This document shows positions 28,612 through 36,787 of a stretch of DNA of 64,000 nucleotides, piece by piece. The position numbers and the translations under genes were made by a program. Each line of letters starts with the position of its first letter. Positions within the stretch are counted from its first letter, which is position 1. The notes under the pieces were generated by a model, which saw only the letters and a program-made list of their open reading frames with translations, made no database searches and had not been told where the DNA came from. This DNA comes from Halomonas sp. A40-4 (GTDB taxonomy: Bacteria > Pseudomonadota > Gammaproteobacteria > Pseudomonadales > Halomonadaceae), in NCBI RefSeq assembly GCF_015767635.1, contig NZ_CP065230.1, positions 2,728,001-2,792,000 of the forward strand, written 5' to 3'.

Positions 28612-29262
28612 CTATAAATAACCGTTCAATCGGGTCTCCCGAAGACGATGGACCGAGTCGATCTCCTCTTTGAGTGCCGCCACCGCGATCTCACCCGAGA
28701 CGATCATTGCCGCCAAATCCTCAAGGGATAGCCGGCGGTTCATGCTCGCCGACCGCAATAGGGCAAAGGCGTCATTGACCGAAATTCCGATATCCTCGAT
28801 GAGCTTGATCGCCGCCGTGCAGACGACCTGGCGAGCACGAACCTGCTGCTCCAGACGATGAAGTTGTTGCTCCGTCTGGCAGGACTCGTTATAGGTTTGG
28901 TAAGCGATGATGAGACTGGCCAGAATACCGGCCTTGCGTAACGGCTTGGTCAGATAGCCGCACACACGGCGCTCGATGAACCAATTGACTGAACTCGGCG
29001 CATCCGAACCGATCAATGCAATCGCCGGCCCCTGGACGCTGTCGATCATCTGCGTGATGCTGCCAAATTGGCGTCCCAGTTCATCGTCGAAGAACACCAG
29101 GTCAAACGGCTTGCCAGTCTCCGCCTCATCGTGACTTTCAAGAACGACCGGGGTGACGCCCAGTTCCACAAGGAACTGAGTCAGCACCGCTCGATCCTTT
29201 TCAGCGGCACACACAATCAATGCCCGGTGCCCCCTGAAGTTGCGTCGCGTGGTAACCGTCAT
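28612..29262 (-). CDS. amiR: AmiR-type ANTAR antitermination regulator
   Basis: 216 aa. A pseudo-receiver domain (about 12-125: HRALIVCAAEK, FDLVFFDDEL, GYLTKPL) is followed by a coiled coil and a C-terminal ANTAR RNA-binding domain (about 155-210: VVCTAAIKLIEDIGISVNDAFALLRS, LSLEDLAAMIVSGE). In Pseudomonas AmiR binds leader RNA to stop a terminator forming when released by AmiC. ATG at 29262 overlaps the amiC stop (ATGA). Matching leader structures exist upstream of amiC. Confidence 0.92.
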   Translation of the reverse strand: MTVTTRRNFRGHRALIVCAAEKDRAVLTQFLVELGVTPVVLESHDEAETGKPFDLVFFDDELGRQFGSITQMIDSVQGPAIALIGSDAPSSVNWFIERRVCGYLTKPLRKAGILASLIIAYQTYNESCQTEQQLHRLEQQVRARQVVCTAAIKLIEDIGISVNDAFALLRSASMNRRLSLEDLAAMIVSGEIAVAALKEEIDSVHRLRETRLNGYL

Positions 29263-30437
29263 CGCACGATCCTCAAGCCAATGTTGTTCTGAGCAATGGG
29301 CGTTTCCGACTGCGCTGGCCCTGATCCACATGCTTCCGCCCATACGAGATAAGGATCCGGGCGAACGGGTGCCGTGGCTTCTGAAATCACCTCGAACGTC
29401 GCGTCTTCGCTGGATATCCCCAGCCGAACAGTCAAGTAACTGTGGTTACTCTCGGGATCGACATGCACCCTTCCCTGGGGCGCCTGGAACGACGCTCCAT
29501 GCAAGGCTTTTTTCACCCGGTCGATATCAACGGAATCAGCACCAGCCAAAGCAAGGGCGAGTAGATGCACAGTATTGTAGGAAGCCTCTGCGTCGGCACT
29601 CGGCAGGGCATCATGGCCGTAACGTTGGCGATAACTGGCAACGAACTGCTTGTTAACCGGCGTGTCGATCGTCGAGAAGTAAACGCTGGATGCGAGATGC
29701 CCAGCACACGCCTGAGGACCAATCTGGGCAAGTTCCGGCTCGCAGAGCGTACAGCTGCCAACCACGGTCTTTTGTAGCGCTGCATTTTCACCCCGCGCCT
29801 TGGCAAACGCTCGGTAGAACGCATAGCTGGACTCACCGATCAGCATGTTCATGATGAACGCGGGCTGCTTTTCGTGGATCTCTTCAATGATACGGGCCAC
29901 ATCCAGATCACCGACCTGCAGGTAGCGCTCGGCGATCATTTTTCCGCCATGCGCCTTGGTCAGCTCTCTGATGATGCGGCCGTTTTCCCAGGCCCACACG
30001 TAGTTGGAGCCCACGAAGTAGACATCTCGGGTGATATGGGCGAGCACATGGTCCATCAGCGGGAGGACATGCTGGTTCTGAACGGCGCCGGTGTAGATGA
30101 CGTTATTATTGGTCTCAAACCCTTCGTAGTGAGACGGATACCACAGCAAGCCATCGTATTTTTCGAAAATCGGGATGACTTCTTTGCGACTGGAAGACGT
30201 ATAGCAACCAATCACATGCTTCACGCCCTCATGGCGCAGCAAACGCCGCACGTGGGTGCTGTAAGCAGCGTTGTCACCGGCTGGCTCGCATTCGATAGGT
30301 ACAAGTTCAAAGGGGAAGCGTTTGCCCTGGTTGACCTCTTCCAGCGCCAGCATCGCCCCATCTCGCATTGAGCGGCCAACGGTGGCGTAAGGGCCCTGGG
30401 TGGAAAAGAGTATGCCAACCGGAATACGACTGTTCAT
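29259..30437 (-). CDS. amiC: AmiC-type cytoplasmic amide sensor
   Basis: 392 aa, periplasmic-binding-protein fold without a signal peptide (starts MNSRIPVGILFSTQGPYATVG), consistent with AmiC of Pseudomonas, the ligand-responsive negative regulator of AmiR. Motifs include VIGCYTSSSRKEVIPIFEKYDGLLWYPSHYEGFE and GSNYVWAWENGRIIRE. Amide binding would free AmiR. First gene of the 10-gene operon, 27 bases after the leader terminator's T tract. Confidence 0.92.
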   Translation of the reverse strand: MNSRIPVGILFSTQGPYATVGRSMRDGAMLALEEVNQGKRFPFELVPIECEPAGDNAAYSTHVRRLLRHEGVKHVIGCYTSSSRKEVIPIFEKYDGLLWYPSHYEGFETNNNVIYTGAVQNQHVLPLMDHVLAHITRDVYFVGSNYVWAWENGRIIRELTKAHGGKMIAERYLQVGDLDVARIIEEIHEKQPAFIMNMLIGESSYAFYRAFAKARGENAALQKTVVGSCTLCEPELAQIGPQACAGHLASSVYFSTIDTPVNKQFVASYRQRYGHDALPSADAEASYNTVHLLALALAGADSVDIDRVKKALHGASFQAPQGRVHVDPESNHSYLTVRLGISSEDATFEVISEATAPVRPDPYLVWAEACGSGPAQSETPIAQNNIGLRIVR

Positions 30438-30463
30438 TGAACGACCTTCCTGTTTGCGGACAT

Positions 30464-30508
30464 AAAAAAAGGGCTCACAACGCTACCTGACGGTAACGAT
30501 GGGAGCCC
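30464..30508 (-). terminator. Leader terminator upstream of amiC
   Basis: On the minus strand GGGCTC (30508-30503) pairs with GAGCCC (30476-30471), followed by seven T residues (30470-30464). The interior can extend the stem: CGTTACC pairs with GGTAGCG around a four-base loop. A strong terminator just before the first gene of an operon that encodes an ANTAR antiterminator is the expected design. Confidence 0.88.
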
Positions 30509-30545
30509 TATTGCTCTGTGCTCTTTCGGCATATGCCGACGCACA
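30503..30545 (-). promoter_or_regulatory. Candidate AmiR antiterminator hairpins
   Basis: Minus strand GAGC-AATAGG-GCTC (30516-30503) is a 4-bp stem with a six-base loop whose 3' arm is also the 5' arm of the terminator, so the two exclude each other. Just upstream is a second hairpin (30545-30517), TGTGC/GCACA enclosing CGGC-ATAT-GCCG. Two tandem stem-loops next to a terminator match ANTAR targets; the six-base loop has the usual A at position 1 but not the G at position 4. Confidence 0.65.
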
Positions 30546-30653
30546 ATATGTCTATTACAGAATTTAGATTGTGACCCTTTATCGACTTTGTCAACCCACT
30601 GACGATATTTTTAAAGTCGAAGATCACACCCTAAAATTCTTAATATTGAGTTA

Positions 30654-30671
30654 AAGCAACAAGCGTGCCAA
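30654..30671 (-). promoter_or_regulatory. Sigma-54 promoter of the amide operon
   Basis: Minus strand TTGGCACGCTTGTTGCTT has GG and GC elements separated by 10 bases, matching the sigma-54 consensus TGGCACG-N4-TTGC at all invariant positions. Transcription would start near 30645 and give a leader of about 208 bases. Confidence 0.82.
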
Positions 30672-30960
30672 CTGACCAACGCCTGCCATAACGGCTTTTT
30701 CACACGCCTCACCAACCATCGATGCGCGCTTTTGACTCAAAAGTAAGCTGCGACGCCCCGAACAGGTGCAACTGGTCCTCTAAGCCTTCAATTCGTTGGG
30801 CAATCATCAAGTATCCCGCTACCAAGCGTTATTCATACGCCGACAGTAAAAATAACATTGATCGTCCGCCCGGCTTTTTGGGTCATGGCCTCGATGTAGC
30901 GACGTCACGCCCCGATTGAGTAGCACTACCGATTAGAATCCGATCCTATACGTTGGTGGG
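30672..30960. other. Spacer upstream of the amide operon
   Basis: No gene seen; short ORFs here lack ribosome sites and family resemblance. It would be the place for activator (NtrC-like) sites, but I could not find a convincing GCAC/GTGC palindrome. Confidence 0.4.
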
Positions 30961-31095
30961 CGATATCTAAGTGGCGTTGCTTTGTTTTTGATCAAGCCTG
31001 AAAAACCAGACCAAAACAACCACATCGAATCGTTCAATGCGCGCTTTGGGGATAAATGGCTGATTGAGCATCGATTCACCAACCTTCATCCCTAA
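30961..31095 (+). pseudogene. Relic of an IS3-family transposase
   Basis: Frame 1 translates to a stretch GVALFLIKPEKPDQN followed by NHIESFNARFGDKWL and IEHRFTN, then a stop. This is the end of the IS3-type integrase core, PGKPxQN...ESFNGRxRxE, with the catalytic Glu in IESF. Upstream domains, downstream end and terminal repeats are missing, so it is a decayed fragment. Confidence 0.72.
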
Positions 31096-31332
31096 CCCAT
31101 AGCCCGACCTAACCGCATTCGAAGTCGATTTATCCCCACGCCTGATAAACGCTCTTCAGGGTTCAACGGCAGCAACAGAGACGATTTCACCCTCTTTGGG
31201 TGGCGATTTAGGCTCTGGGCCGGGTGGTTTTTTTTGCGTACAATCGCACACCAACCATCCCCGATTCTATGCGTCCGCTACGGTGTATCATTTCCACTTG
31301 TTTCAGGACGTTATTTATACCGCATACCGAGT

Positions 31333-32379
31333 ATGCAAGTGATTGATATGACGAACATTAACCCAGCAGACGCCGCGCGTCGGTTCTCCGTCGCGCCTAT
31401 GATGGACTGGACAACCCGGGACTACAGAGCCTTTGCGCGCACCTTGACCAGGCGTGCGTTGCTGTATACCGAGATGGTGACCACCGGGGCTATCCTGCAC
31501 GGTTCGCCGCGTGCGCGTTTTTTGGGCTTTGACGACGTTGAGCACCCGATAGCCTTGCAGCTTGGCGGCAGCGATGCCGCTGAGCTTGCTGAGTGCGCAG
31601 CGATTGCCGAAGCGTGGGGGTACGACGAGGTCAATCTGAACGTCGGCTGCCCGAGCGACCGGGTGCAGAACAACATGATTGGCGCCTGCCTGATGGGTTA
31701 CCCGGAAAAAGTCGCTGCCGCTGTGCGTGCCATGCAGTCGTCGGTGTCGATTCCCGTGACGGTAAAATGTCGTATCGGTGTTGATGATCAGGACGAAGAT
31801 GCTGACCTGGCACGCTTTATTGACACCGTGGCGGATGCGGGCTGCCAGACGTTTACCGTTCATGCCCGTAAAGCCTGGCTGCAAGGTTTATCGCCCAAGG
31901 AAAACCGCGATGTGCCCCCGTTGAATTACCCGCGTGTGCATCGCTTGAAGCAGCAGCATCCCACGCTGCACATCGGGATCAACGGCGGCATTAAAACGCT
32001 TGAGGAATGCCAGGTACAGCTCGAACACGTAGATAGCGTGATGGTAGGCCGTGAGGCCTATCAAAACCCGTGGCTGCTGGCGGGCGTGGATGAGCAACTG
32101 TTTGGCACACCAGGACCCGCCGCTAGCCGCCTGGATGCTGCACGGGCATTTCGCCCCTACATACAGTCGCGGTTGGACGAAGGTGCCAAGCTCAACCACA
32201 TCACGCGTCATTTGCTGGGTCTGTTTCAGGGCTGCCCGGGTGGGCGTCGTTTTCGCCGCCACCTGTCGGAAAACGCGCATAAAGAAGGCGCCGGGCTACG
32301 CCTGTTTGACGAAGCCCTGAGTCTGGCCCGCGAGCCCTCACCCCAGCCTGCCGACGCCAAACAGCCCGCCACCGCTTAG
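31333..32379 (+). CDS. dusA: tRNA-dihydrouridine synthase A
   Basis: 348 aa. FMN enzyme that reduces uridines 20/20a in the tRNA D-loop. SVAPMMDWTTRDYR near the start and LLYTEMVTTGAILHG are DusA hallmarks; the catalytic Cys is in LNVGCPSDRVQ. Two close start codons exist, 31333 and 31348, neither with a clear ribosome site; the frame is also open to 31234. The gene is separate from the amide operon and reads the other way. Confidence 0.94.
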   Translation: MQVIDMTNINPADAARRFSVAPMMDWTTRDYRAFARTLTRRALLYTEMVTTGAILHGSPRARFLGFDDVEHPIALQLGGSDAAELAECAAIAEAWGYDEVNLNVGCPSDRVQNNMIGACLMGYPEKVAAAVRAMQSSVSIPVTVKCRIGVDDQDEDADLARFIDTVADAGCQTFTVHARKAWLQGLSPKENRDVPPLNYPRVHRLKQQHPTLHIGINGGIKTLEECQVQLEHVDSVMVGREAYQNPWLLAGVDEQLFGTPGPAASRLDAARAFRPYIQSRLDEGAKLNHITRHLLGLFQGCPGGRRFRRHLSENAHKEGAGLRLFDEALSLAREPSPQPADAKQPATA

Positions 32380-32415
32380 CAGTGACGGGCTGCGATTAGG
32401 CGATTGCCGGAGCTG

Positions 32416-33870
32416 TTACTGGCCGCGCACGCCTTGTTCGATGCGCTTGCCAATATCCGGGTCAACGTTGCGCCAATACTCGAACGCGCGCTCCAGCACC
32501 GGTTCCGTCACGCCGCCAGAGAGGTGGCCCACCACATTGTTGACCAGCCGTTCACGTTCGGCGTCGTCCATCACGTCACGTACCAACGCGCCAGCCTGGC
32601 TCCAGTCATCATCGTCTGGGCGAAGCGCGTACGCCTCACGCACAAACTGACCGTCGGTCGACCAAACGGCATCTTCCGGGTAGCGCTGCGGATCGGCTTT
32701 GGGGCCGCCTTTGCTGTTCGGCGCATATACCGGGTCGGTGGCATGCTTGATGCGCATCGCCCCACCCTGGCCGTAGCTGTGCACGGGGCTCTTGGGCGTG
32801 TTCACCGGAATATGCTTGTAGTTGACCCCCAAGCGAGCGCGGTGGGCGTCGGCATAGGAGATCGAACGTGCCAGCAGCATTTTGTCCGGTGACAGCCCCG
32901 TTCCCGGCACCATGTTGTTAGGCTCGAACGCGGCCTGCTCGATCTGGCTGTGGAAATCCGTCGGGTTGCGGTCCAGGGTGAGCTTGCCGACGTCGATCAG
33001 CGGATAGTCGTCGTGGGGCCACACCTTGGTCAGGTCGAACGGGTTGATGCGATAGGTCTTGGCATCGTCGAAGGGCATGATTTGCATCTTGAGCGTCCAG
33101 GTCGGGTATTCCCCCCGCTCAATCGCTTCAAACAGGTCACGACGGTGATAATCCGCATCGGTGCCTGCCATCTCATCGGCCTGCTGCTGGGTCATGCATT
33201 TGATGCCCTGGTCGGTCTTGAAGTGATACTTCACCCAGAAGCGCTCGCCATCTTCATTGACCCACATATAGGTATGGCTCGAGTACCCGTTCATGTGCCG
33301 CCAGGTGGCCGGAATGCCCCGGTCGCCCATCAGCCAGGTCACCTGGTGAGCAGACTCGGGTACCAGCGTCCAGAAATCCCACTGCATGTCGTGGTCGCGC
33401 AGGCCATTGTCGGCACGACGTTTTTGCGAATGGATGAAGTGCTGAAACTTCATCGGGTCGCGCACAAAGAACACGGGGGTATTGTTACCCACCATGTCGA
33501 AATTGCCGTCGTCGGAATAGAACTTCACCGCGAACCCACGCGGGTCGCGCCAGGTATCCGGGCTGCCGCTTTCCCCGGCCACGGTTGAAAAGCGAATCAC
33601 CACATCGGTTTTGGCGCCTTTCTGGAGGAACTTGGCCTTGGTGTATTGGCTGACATCGTGGGTCACCTCGAAATGGCCGAACGCCCCGCTGCCCTTGGCG
33701 TGGGGTTGTCTGTCGGGAATCATTTCGCGGTTGAACGCCGCCATCTGTTCCATTAGATAATGGTCGTGCATGACGATAGGACCATCTTGGCCTACCGAAA
33801 GCGCATGCTCGTCGCTGGCAACCGGATTGCCTGCTTCAGTTGTCGTGTAGTTGGGGTTGTCGCCTGCCAT
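32416..33870 (-). CDS. katA: Monofunctional heme catalase
   Basis: 484 aa, small-subunit clade. Splits hydrogen peroxide to water and oxygen. Distal His is in [15 protein letters not shown], Asn in [13 protein letters not shown] and the heme-ligand Tyr in [12 protein letters not shown] at 33870 has GGGAG upstream; the frame extends to 33906 but without a better signal. No OxyR gene is adjacent. Between it and dusA lies only a GC-rich hairpin (CAGCCCG/CGGGCTG). Confidence 0.95.
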   Translation of the reverse strand: MAGDNPNYTTTEAGNPVASDEHALSVGQDGPIVMHDHYLMEQMAAFNREMIPDRQPHAKGSGAFGHFEVTHDVSQYTKAKFLQKGAKTDVVIRFSTVAGESGSPDTWRDPRGFAVKFYSDDGNFDMVGNNTPVFFVRDPMKFQHFIHSQKRRADNGLRDHDMQWDFWTLVPESAHQVTWLMGDRGIPATWRHMNGYSSHTYMWVNEDGERFWVKYHFKTDQGIKCMTQQQADEMAGTDADYHRRDLFEAIERGEYPTWTLKMQIMPFDDAKTYRINPFDLTKVWPHDDYPLIDVGKLTLDRNPTDFHSQIEQAAFEPNNMVPGTGLSPDKMLLARSISYADAHRARLGVNYKHIPVNTPKSPVHSYGQGGAMRIKHATDPVYAPNSKGGPKADPQRYPEDAVWSTDGQFVREAYALRPDDDDWSQAGALVRDVMDDAERERLVNNVVGHLSGGVTEPVLERAFEYWRNVDPDIGKRIEQGVRGQ

Positions 33871-34059
33871 CGTTAGTTCTCCCTTCATTCGAGGTGGCGC
33901 GGTCACTGTCCAGTCACCGTCTCTGCCGCTAAAGCTTGGCCACTGGCCAGTTGGCTGCGTTGGTCACGTCATCAGTTATAGTTAAATACAGCACTTCCCG
34001 CCATCCATGGCGGTGGGGCTCCAACTATCAAATCGATAGTTTTCTATTATCAATTTTAT

Positions 34060-35091
34060 TCAGTAAATCGCGTCAGGGGGTGGTGTAAGGCTCGACTGGA
34101 AGCTTTCGATCGCTGTCTCGGCCTCCTCGATGGCATCAAAGCGCGCGATATGAAACAGCGCTTCGCCTTCATTGGCCAACGGCAAGCGGCTCATACCAAT
34201 CACGATGCCGTCGGCCATGGCGCGCACGTCGCCCTCATCATTGCCGAATGGGTCCGCCACCTTACCCAATACTTCACCTTTGGCAACGCGTGCCCCCAGG
34301 CGCACCTTGGGTCGCAGGATGCCGTCGATGGGTGCCCGCGCCCAGCTCGAACCATTGGCGACTTCCGCAGGCGCCGGCGAGCGGCGGCGCTGCTCGCCAC
34401 TGAGCATGCCGAGGCGGCGCATTACTCGCAGTACGCCGCGTACCCCCGGAGCGATCGCCCATTCATCAAAGCGCAGCGCCTCACCGGCTTCGTAGGTGAG
34501 CACCGGAATACCGCGACTTTGCGCATAGTGGCGCAGGCTGCCCTCGCGCAGCTCAGCATTGAGGACCACCGGTGCACCAAAGGCATCGGCCATACGTTCG
34601 GTTTCGCTCTCCGGGCTCAGTTGAGCGCGGATTTGTGGCAGGTTCGTGCGGTGGATCGCCCCGGTATGCAGGTCAATGATATGCGTGGCGTGATCGACGA
34701 TTTCTTCACGGAACAACGCCGCCACACGCCCACCCAGGGAACCGGATTCGCTACCCGGAAAGCAGCGGTTGAGATCTCGCCGGTCGGGCAGGTAACGCGT
34801 TTGTTGCAGAAAGGCGAACACATTGACGACCGGCACAGCAATCAAGGTGCCCTTCAGGCTATTGATGGTTTTTGCGCGTAATACGCGGCGAACGATTTCC
34901 ACACCGTTGATTTCATCGCCGTGAATGCCACCACATACCAGCATGACCGGACCGCTGCGCCGTCCGTGCACCACCTCGACGGGAATGTGCAAAGGCGTAT
35001 GGGTATACAGCCGGGCGACCGGTACATCGATCTGTAAGCGCTTGCCGGGCGCAATACTGTGTCCGGCAAGTTGAAAAGAGGCTCGTGCCAT
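34060..35091 (-). CDS. AstE/aspartoacylase family zinc deacylase
   Basis: 343 aa. Zinc ligands are visible as GGIHGDEINGVE (His and Glu) and DLHTGA (His) in an M14-like carboxypeptidase fold; the last 100 residues form a beta domain (lipoyl-like) with RPKVRLGARVAKGEVLGKVADPFG. This two-part form is typical of succinylglutamate desuccinylase/aspartoacylase family proteins of unknown substrate. The ectoine pathway enzyme DoeB is a relative, but the ectoine genes are not nearby and the N-terminus differs, so I do not use that name. Confidence 0.82.
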   Translation of the reverse strand: MARASFQLAGHSIAPGKRLQIDVPVARLYTHTPLHIPVEVVHGRRSGPVMLVCGGIHGDEINGVEIVRRVLRAKTINSLKGTLIAVPVVNVFAFLQQTRYLPDRRDLNRCFPGSESGSLGGRVAALFREEIVDHATHIIDLHTGAIHRTNLPQIRAQLSPESETERMADAFGAPVVLNAELREGSLRHYAQSRGIPVLTYEAGEALRFDEWAIAPGVRGVLRVMRRLGMLSGEQRRRSPAPAEVANGSSWARAPIDGILRPKVRLGARVAKGEVLGKVADPFGNDEGDVRAMADGIVIGMSRLPLANEGEALFHIARFDAIEEAETAIESFQSSLTPPPDAIY

Positions 35092-35241
35092 TATGGATTG
35101 TCTCGCTTTGCGGGTTGTATAGCGTGCACTGCCACGACATTTAAAAACAGCGTTTCCAATTATTCTTTATACCCGCCTCGCTCTGAAATATCAGCCCCCT
35201 GAATATGTGAGTGCTTACCCATACGTTTCCGCACACCGTTT

Positions 35242-35263
35242 CCATACACAATTGAATGTAAAA
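35242..35263 (+). promoter_or_regulatory. Candidate TetR-repressor operator, own gene
   Basis: CCATACAC-N3-TGAATGTAAA is shared, at 18 of 22 positions, with a site 45 bases before the efflux adaptor gene. It lies about 60 bases before the tetR start, where an autoregulatory operator is expected. Confidence 0.68.
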
Positions 35264-35320
35264 TAATTGCAGAATCAGATAAGATATATGCATAAATAAC
35301 GTCGACGAGGTTGGGTTTCC

Positions 35321-35959
35321 ATGGCAAGAAAAACAAAGGCTGAAGCAGCGGCCACGCGCGAGGCGCTACTCGATGCTGCGGAAGAGATGTTCATGGAACA
35401 CGGTGTCGCCCGCACCTCGCTGGAGCAAATCGCCCGTCAAGCCGGGATGACGCGGGGCGCGGTTTACTGGCACTTTAAAAACAAGGGCGACATGTTTCGT
35501 GCCATGCTCGAGCGCGTTCATATGCCGTTCCAGGACCTGGTGGATGAAATCGAGGCGCTGGAGCACGATGTTTCCTCGCTGGAAGCCATTCGACTGGCCT
35601 GCCTAAAGGGGCTGGAGCGCTTTGAACAGAACCCTCGCGCGCGCCGGGTTCACGCCATCCTGATTCATCGCTGTGAATTTTTTAGCGACATCGATCCTAT
35701 CGCCATGCAGCAGGAAATCGCCGACGAATGCCGCGACTCGCTTTACCAGCACCTGCTGATCTCCGAAGAGCAACAGATGCTCGTTCAGGGCCTATCACCC
35801 GACGTTGCCACTGACCTGCTCCAGGCAACCCTCGCCGGGCTGTTCCATGAATGGATCAGAGACCCTTCGCGATTTTCAATCTATGAACGGGGTGTCCCGC
35901 TAGTGAACCAGTTGACCAGCATGATGCGCCGTTCAACTGACACCAGCGGGGCAAACTGA
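35321..35959 (+). CDS. TetR family repressor, AcrR/TtgR-like
   Basis: 212 aa. N-terminal helix-turn-helix (residues about 10-55: TREALLDAAEEMFMEHGVARTSLEQIARQAG, then TRGAVYWHFKNKGDMF) is almost that of AcrR and TtgR. The C-terminal half is the variable ligand pocket. It likely represses the RND system 0.8-7 kb away, given shared operator sequences. GAGG lies upstream of the ATG. Tail-to-tail with the next gene, three bases apart. Confidence 0.92.
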   Translation: MARKTKAEAAATREALLDAAEEMFMEHGVARTSLEQIARQAGMTRGAVYWHFKNKGDMFRAMLERVHMPFQDLVDEIEALEHDVSSLEAIRLACLKGLERFEQNPRARRVHAILIHRCEFFSDIDPIAMQQEIADECRDSLYQHLLISEEQQMLVQGLSPDVATDLLQATLAGLFHEWIRDPSRFSIYERGVPLVNQLTSMMRRSTDTSGAN

Positions 35960-35962
35960 CCG

Positions 35963-36634
35963 CTAATGATGCGCTAAAGGCCCAGCCGACCCGGACTTGC
36001 CTTTAAGCAGACGCAACCGTGTGCGGGTTTCGAGAAATGCATCCTGCGCAACGCTGCGGAACGCATCCTCTCTAGGCAGGTATTTGACCAGAACGCGGTA
36101 TTCACCCACGTTTTCTGCCGCGTCATGCTTACCAAGTAACTGCACCTCGCAGGAAGGGTCGTCGGTGAGAACCGCGCGCCCAGGATGCCCTTCACTGCTC
36201 GCCTGCACCACTTGCACACACTTGCCCAGTAAGCTGCGACGAGCGTGATGGCGATGAAACCATGGCCCTACCTGCCGACACAGGATTTCTGCGATTGGCG
36301 ACGCCAGGGCAAAGCTTGCCCAAAGCAGCACCACACCAATCGGCACGATAAACAGCCCAACCGACAGCCAGCGCAGCACCAGCAGTTCTACCGCTAGTGT
36401 CATCCCAGCCGCTAAAACGATCAGCCAACTCAAGGCAACCGTCGTCGGCACCCCGGCGAACCCAAGGGCGACCAGTGCACTCGCCAGGTGGTCATCGCGT
36501 AGGCTGTCTCGCTCGAACAGCTCCACAGGGGCTAACCGTAGTAGCACCAATAGCCAATAAAGCCCGACTAACGGCAGTAATATGCTGAACAGGATAAACG
36601 GAAACCCCATCACCAGCTGGCGTACGGTATCCAT
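35963..36634 (-). CDS. Membrane protein with C-terminal OB-like domain (YqiJ-like?)
   Basis: 223 aa. Three or four membrane helices in residues 10-110 and a cytoplasmic C-terminal half that looks like an OB-fold/NfeD-type barrel (LLGKCVQVVQ, EVQLLGKHD, YRVLVKYLPRED). This layout is like YqiJ, which partners a flotillin in E. coli, but no flotillin gene is here. Function unknown; the domain call is tentative. Confidence 0.6.
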   Translation of the reverse strand: MDTVRQLVMGFPFILFSILLPLVGLYWLLVLLRLAPVELFERDSLRDDHLASALVALGFAGVPTTVALSWLIVLAAGMTLAVELLVLRWLSVGLFIVPIGVVLLWASFALASPIAEILCRQVGPWFHRHHARRSLLGKCVQVVQASSEGHPGRAVLTDDPSCEVQLLGKHDAAENVGEYRVLVKYLPREDAFRSVAQDAFLETRTRLRLLKGKSGSAGPLAHH

Positions 36635-36725
36635 ATTATGCCTCCTACGCTTGCGCTCATGTTATTGAGCTTTGCCCTATCAGCGTAGCGGCCTGCCCTG
36701 GCAATAACATGTAGCAGCGCAGCAT

Positions 36726-36760
36726 AAAAAACGGGCATCATCGCTCGCGATGATGCCCGT
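36726..36760 (-). terminator. Terminator of the RND efflux genes
   Basis: Perfect 14-bp inverted repeat (ACGGGCATCATCGC with its complement, two bases between) followed on the minus strand by five T residues; 27 bases after the RND pump gene. Confidence 0.92.
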
Positions 36761-36787
36761 CAATTTTTGCTGGATCAGCGGGGTGGC

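Noticed and set aside
30589..30594. Perfect minus-strand TTGACA that could be a sigma-70 -35 for amiC
   Set aside because: No acceptable -10 at 16-18 bases (CAATCT/AATCTA), and it lies downstream of the much better sigma-54 site.
32362..32392. Hairpin between dusA and katA as a terminator
   Set aside because: CAGCCCG/CGGGCTG stem is short, overlaps the dusA stop and has no T tract, so I do not call it a terminator.
34060..35091. Ectoine degradation enzyme DoeB
   Set aside because: Same superfamily, but no doeA/doeC/doeD or ectoine genes are adjacent and the N-terminus is unlike what I recall of DoeB.
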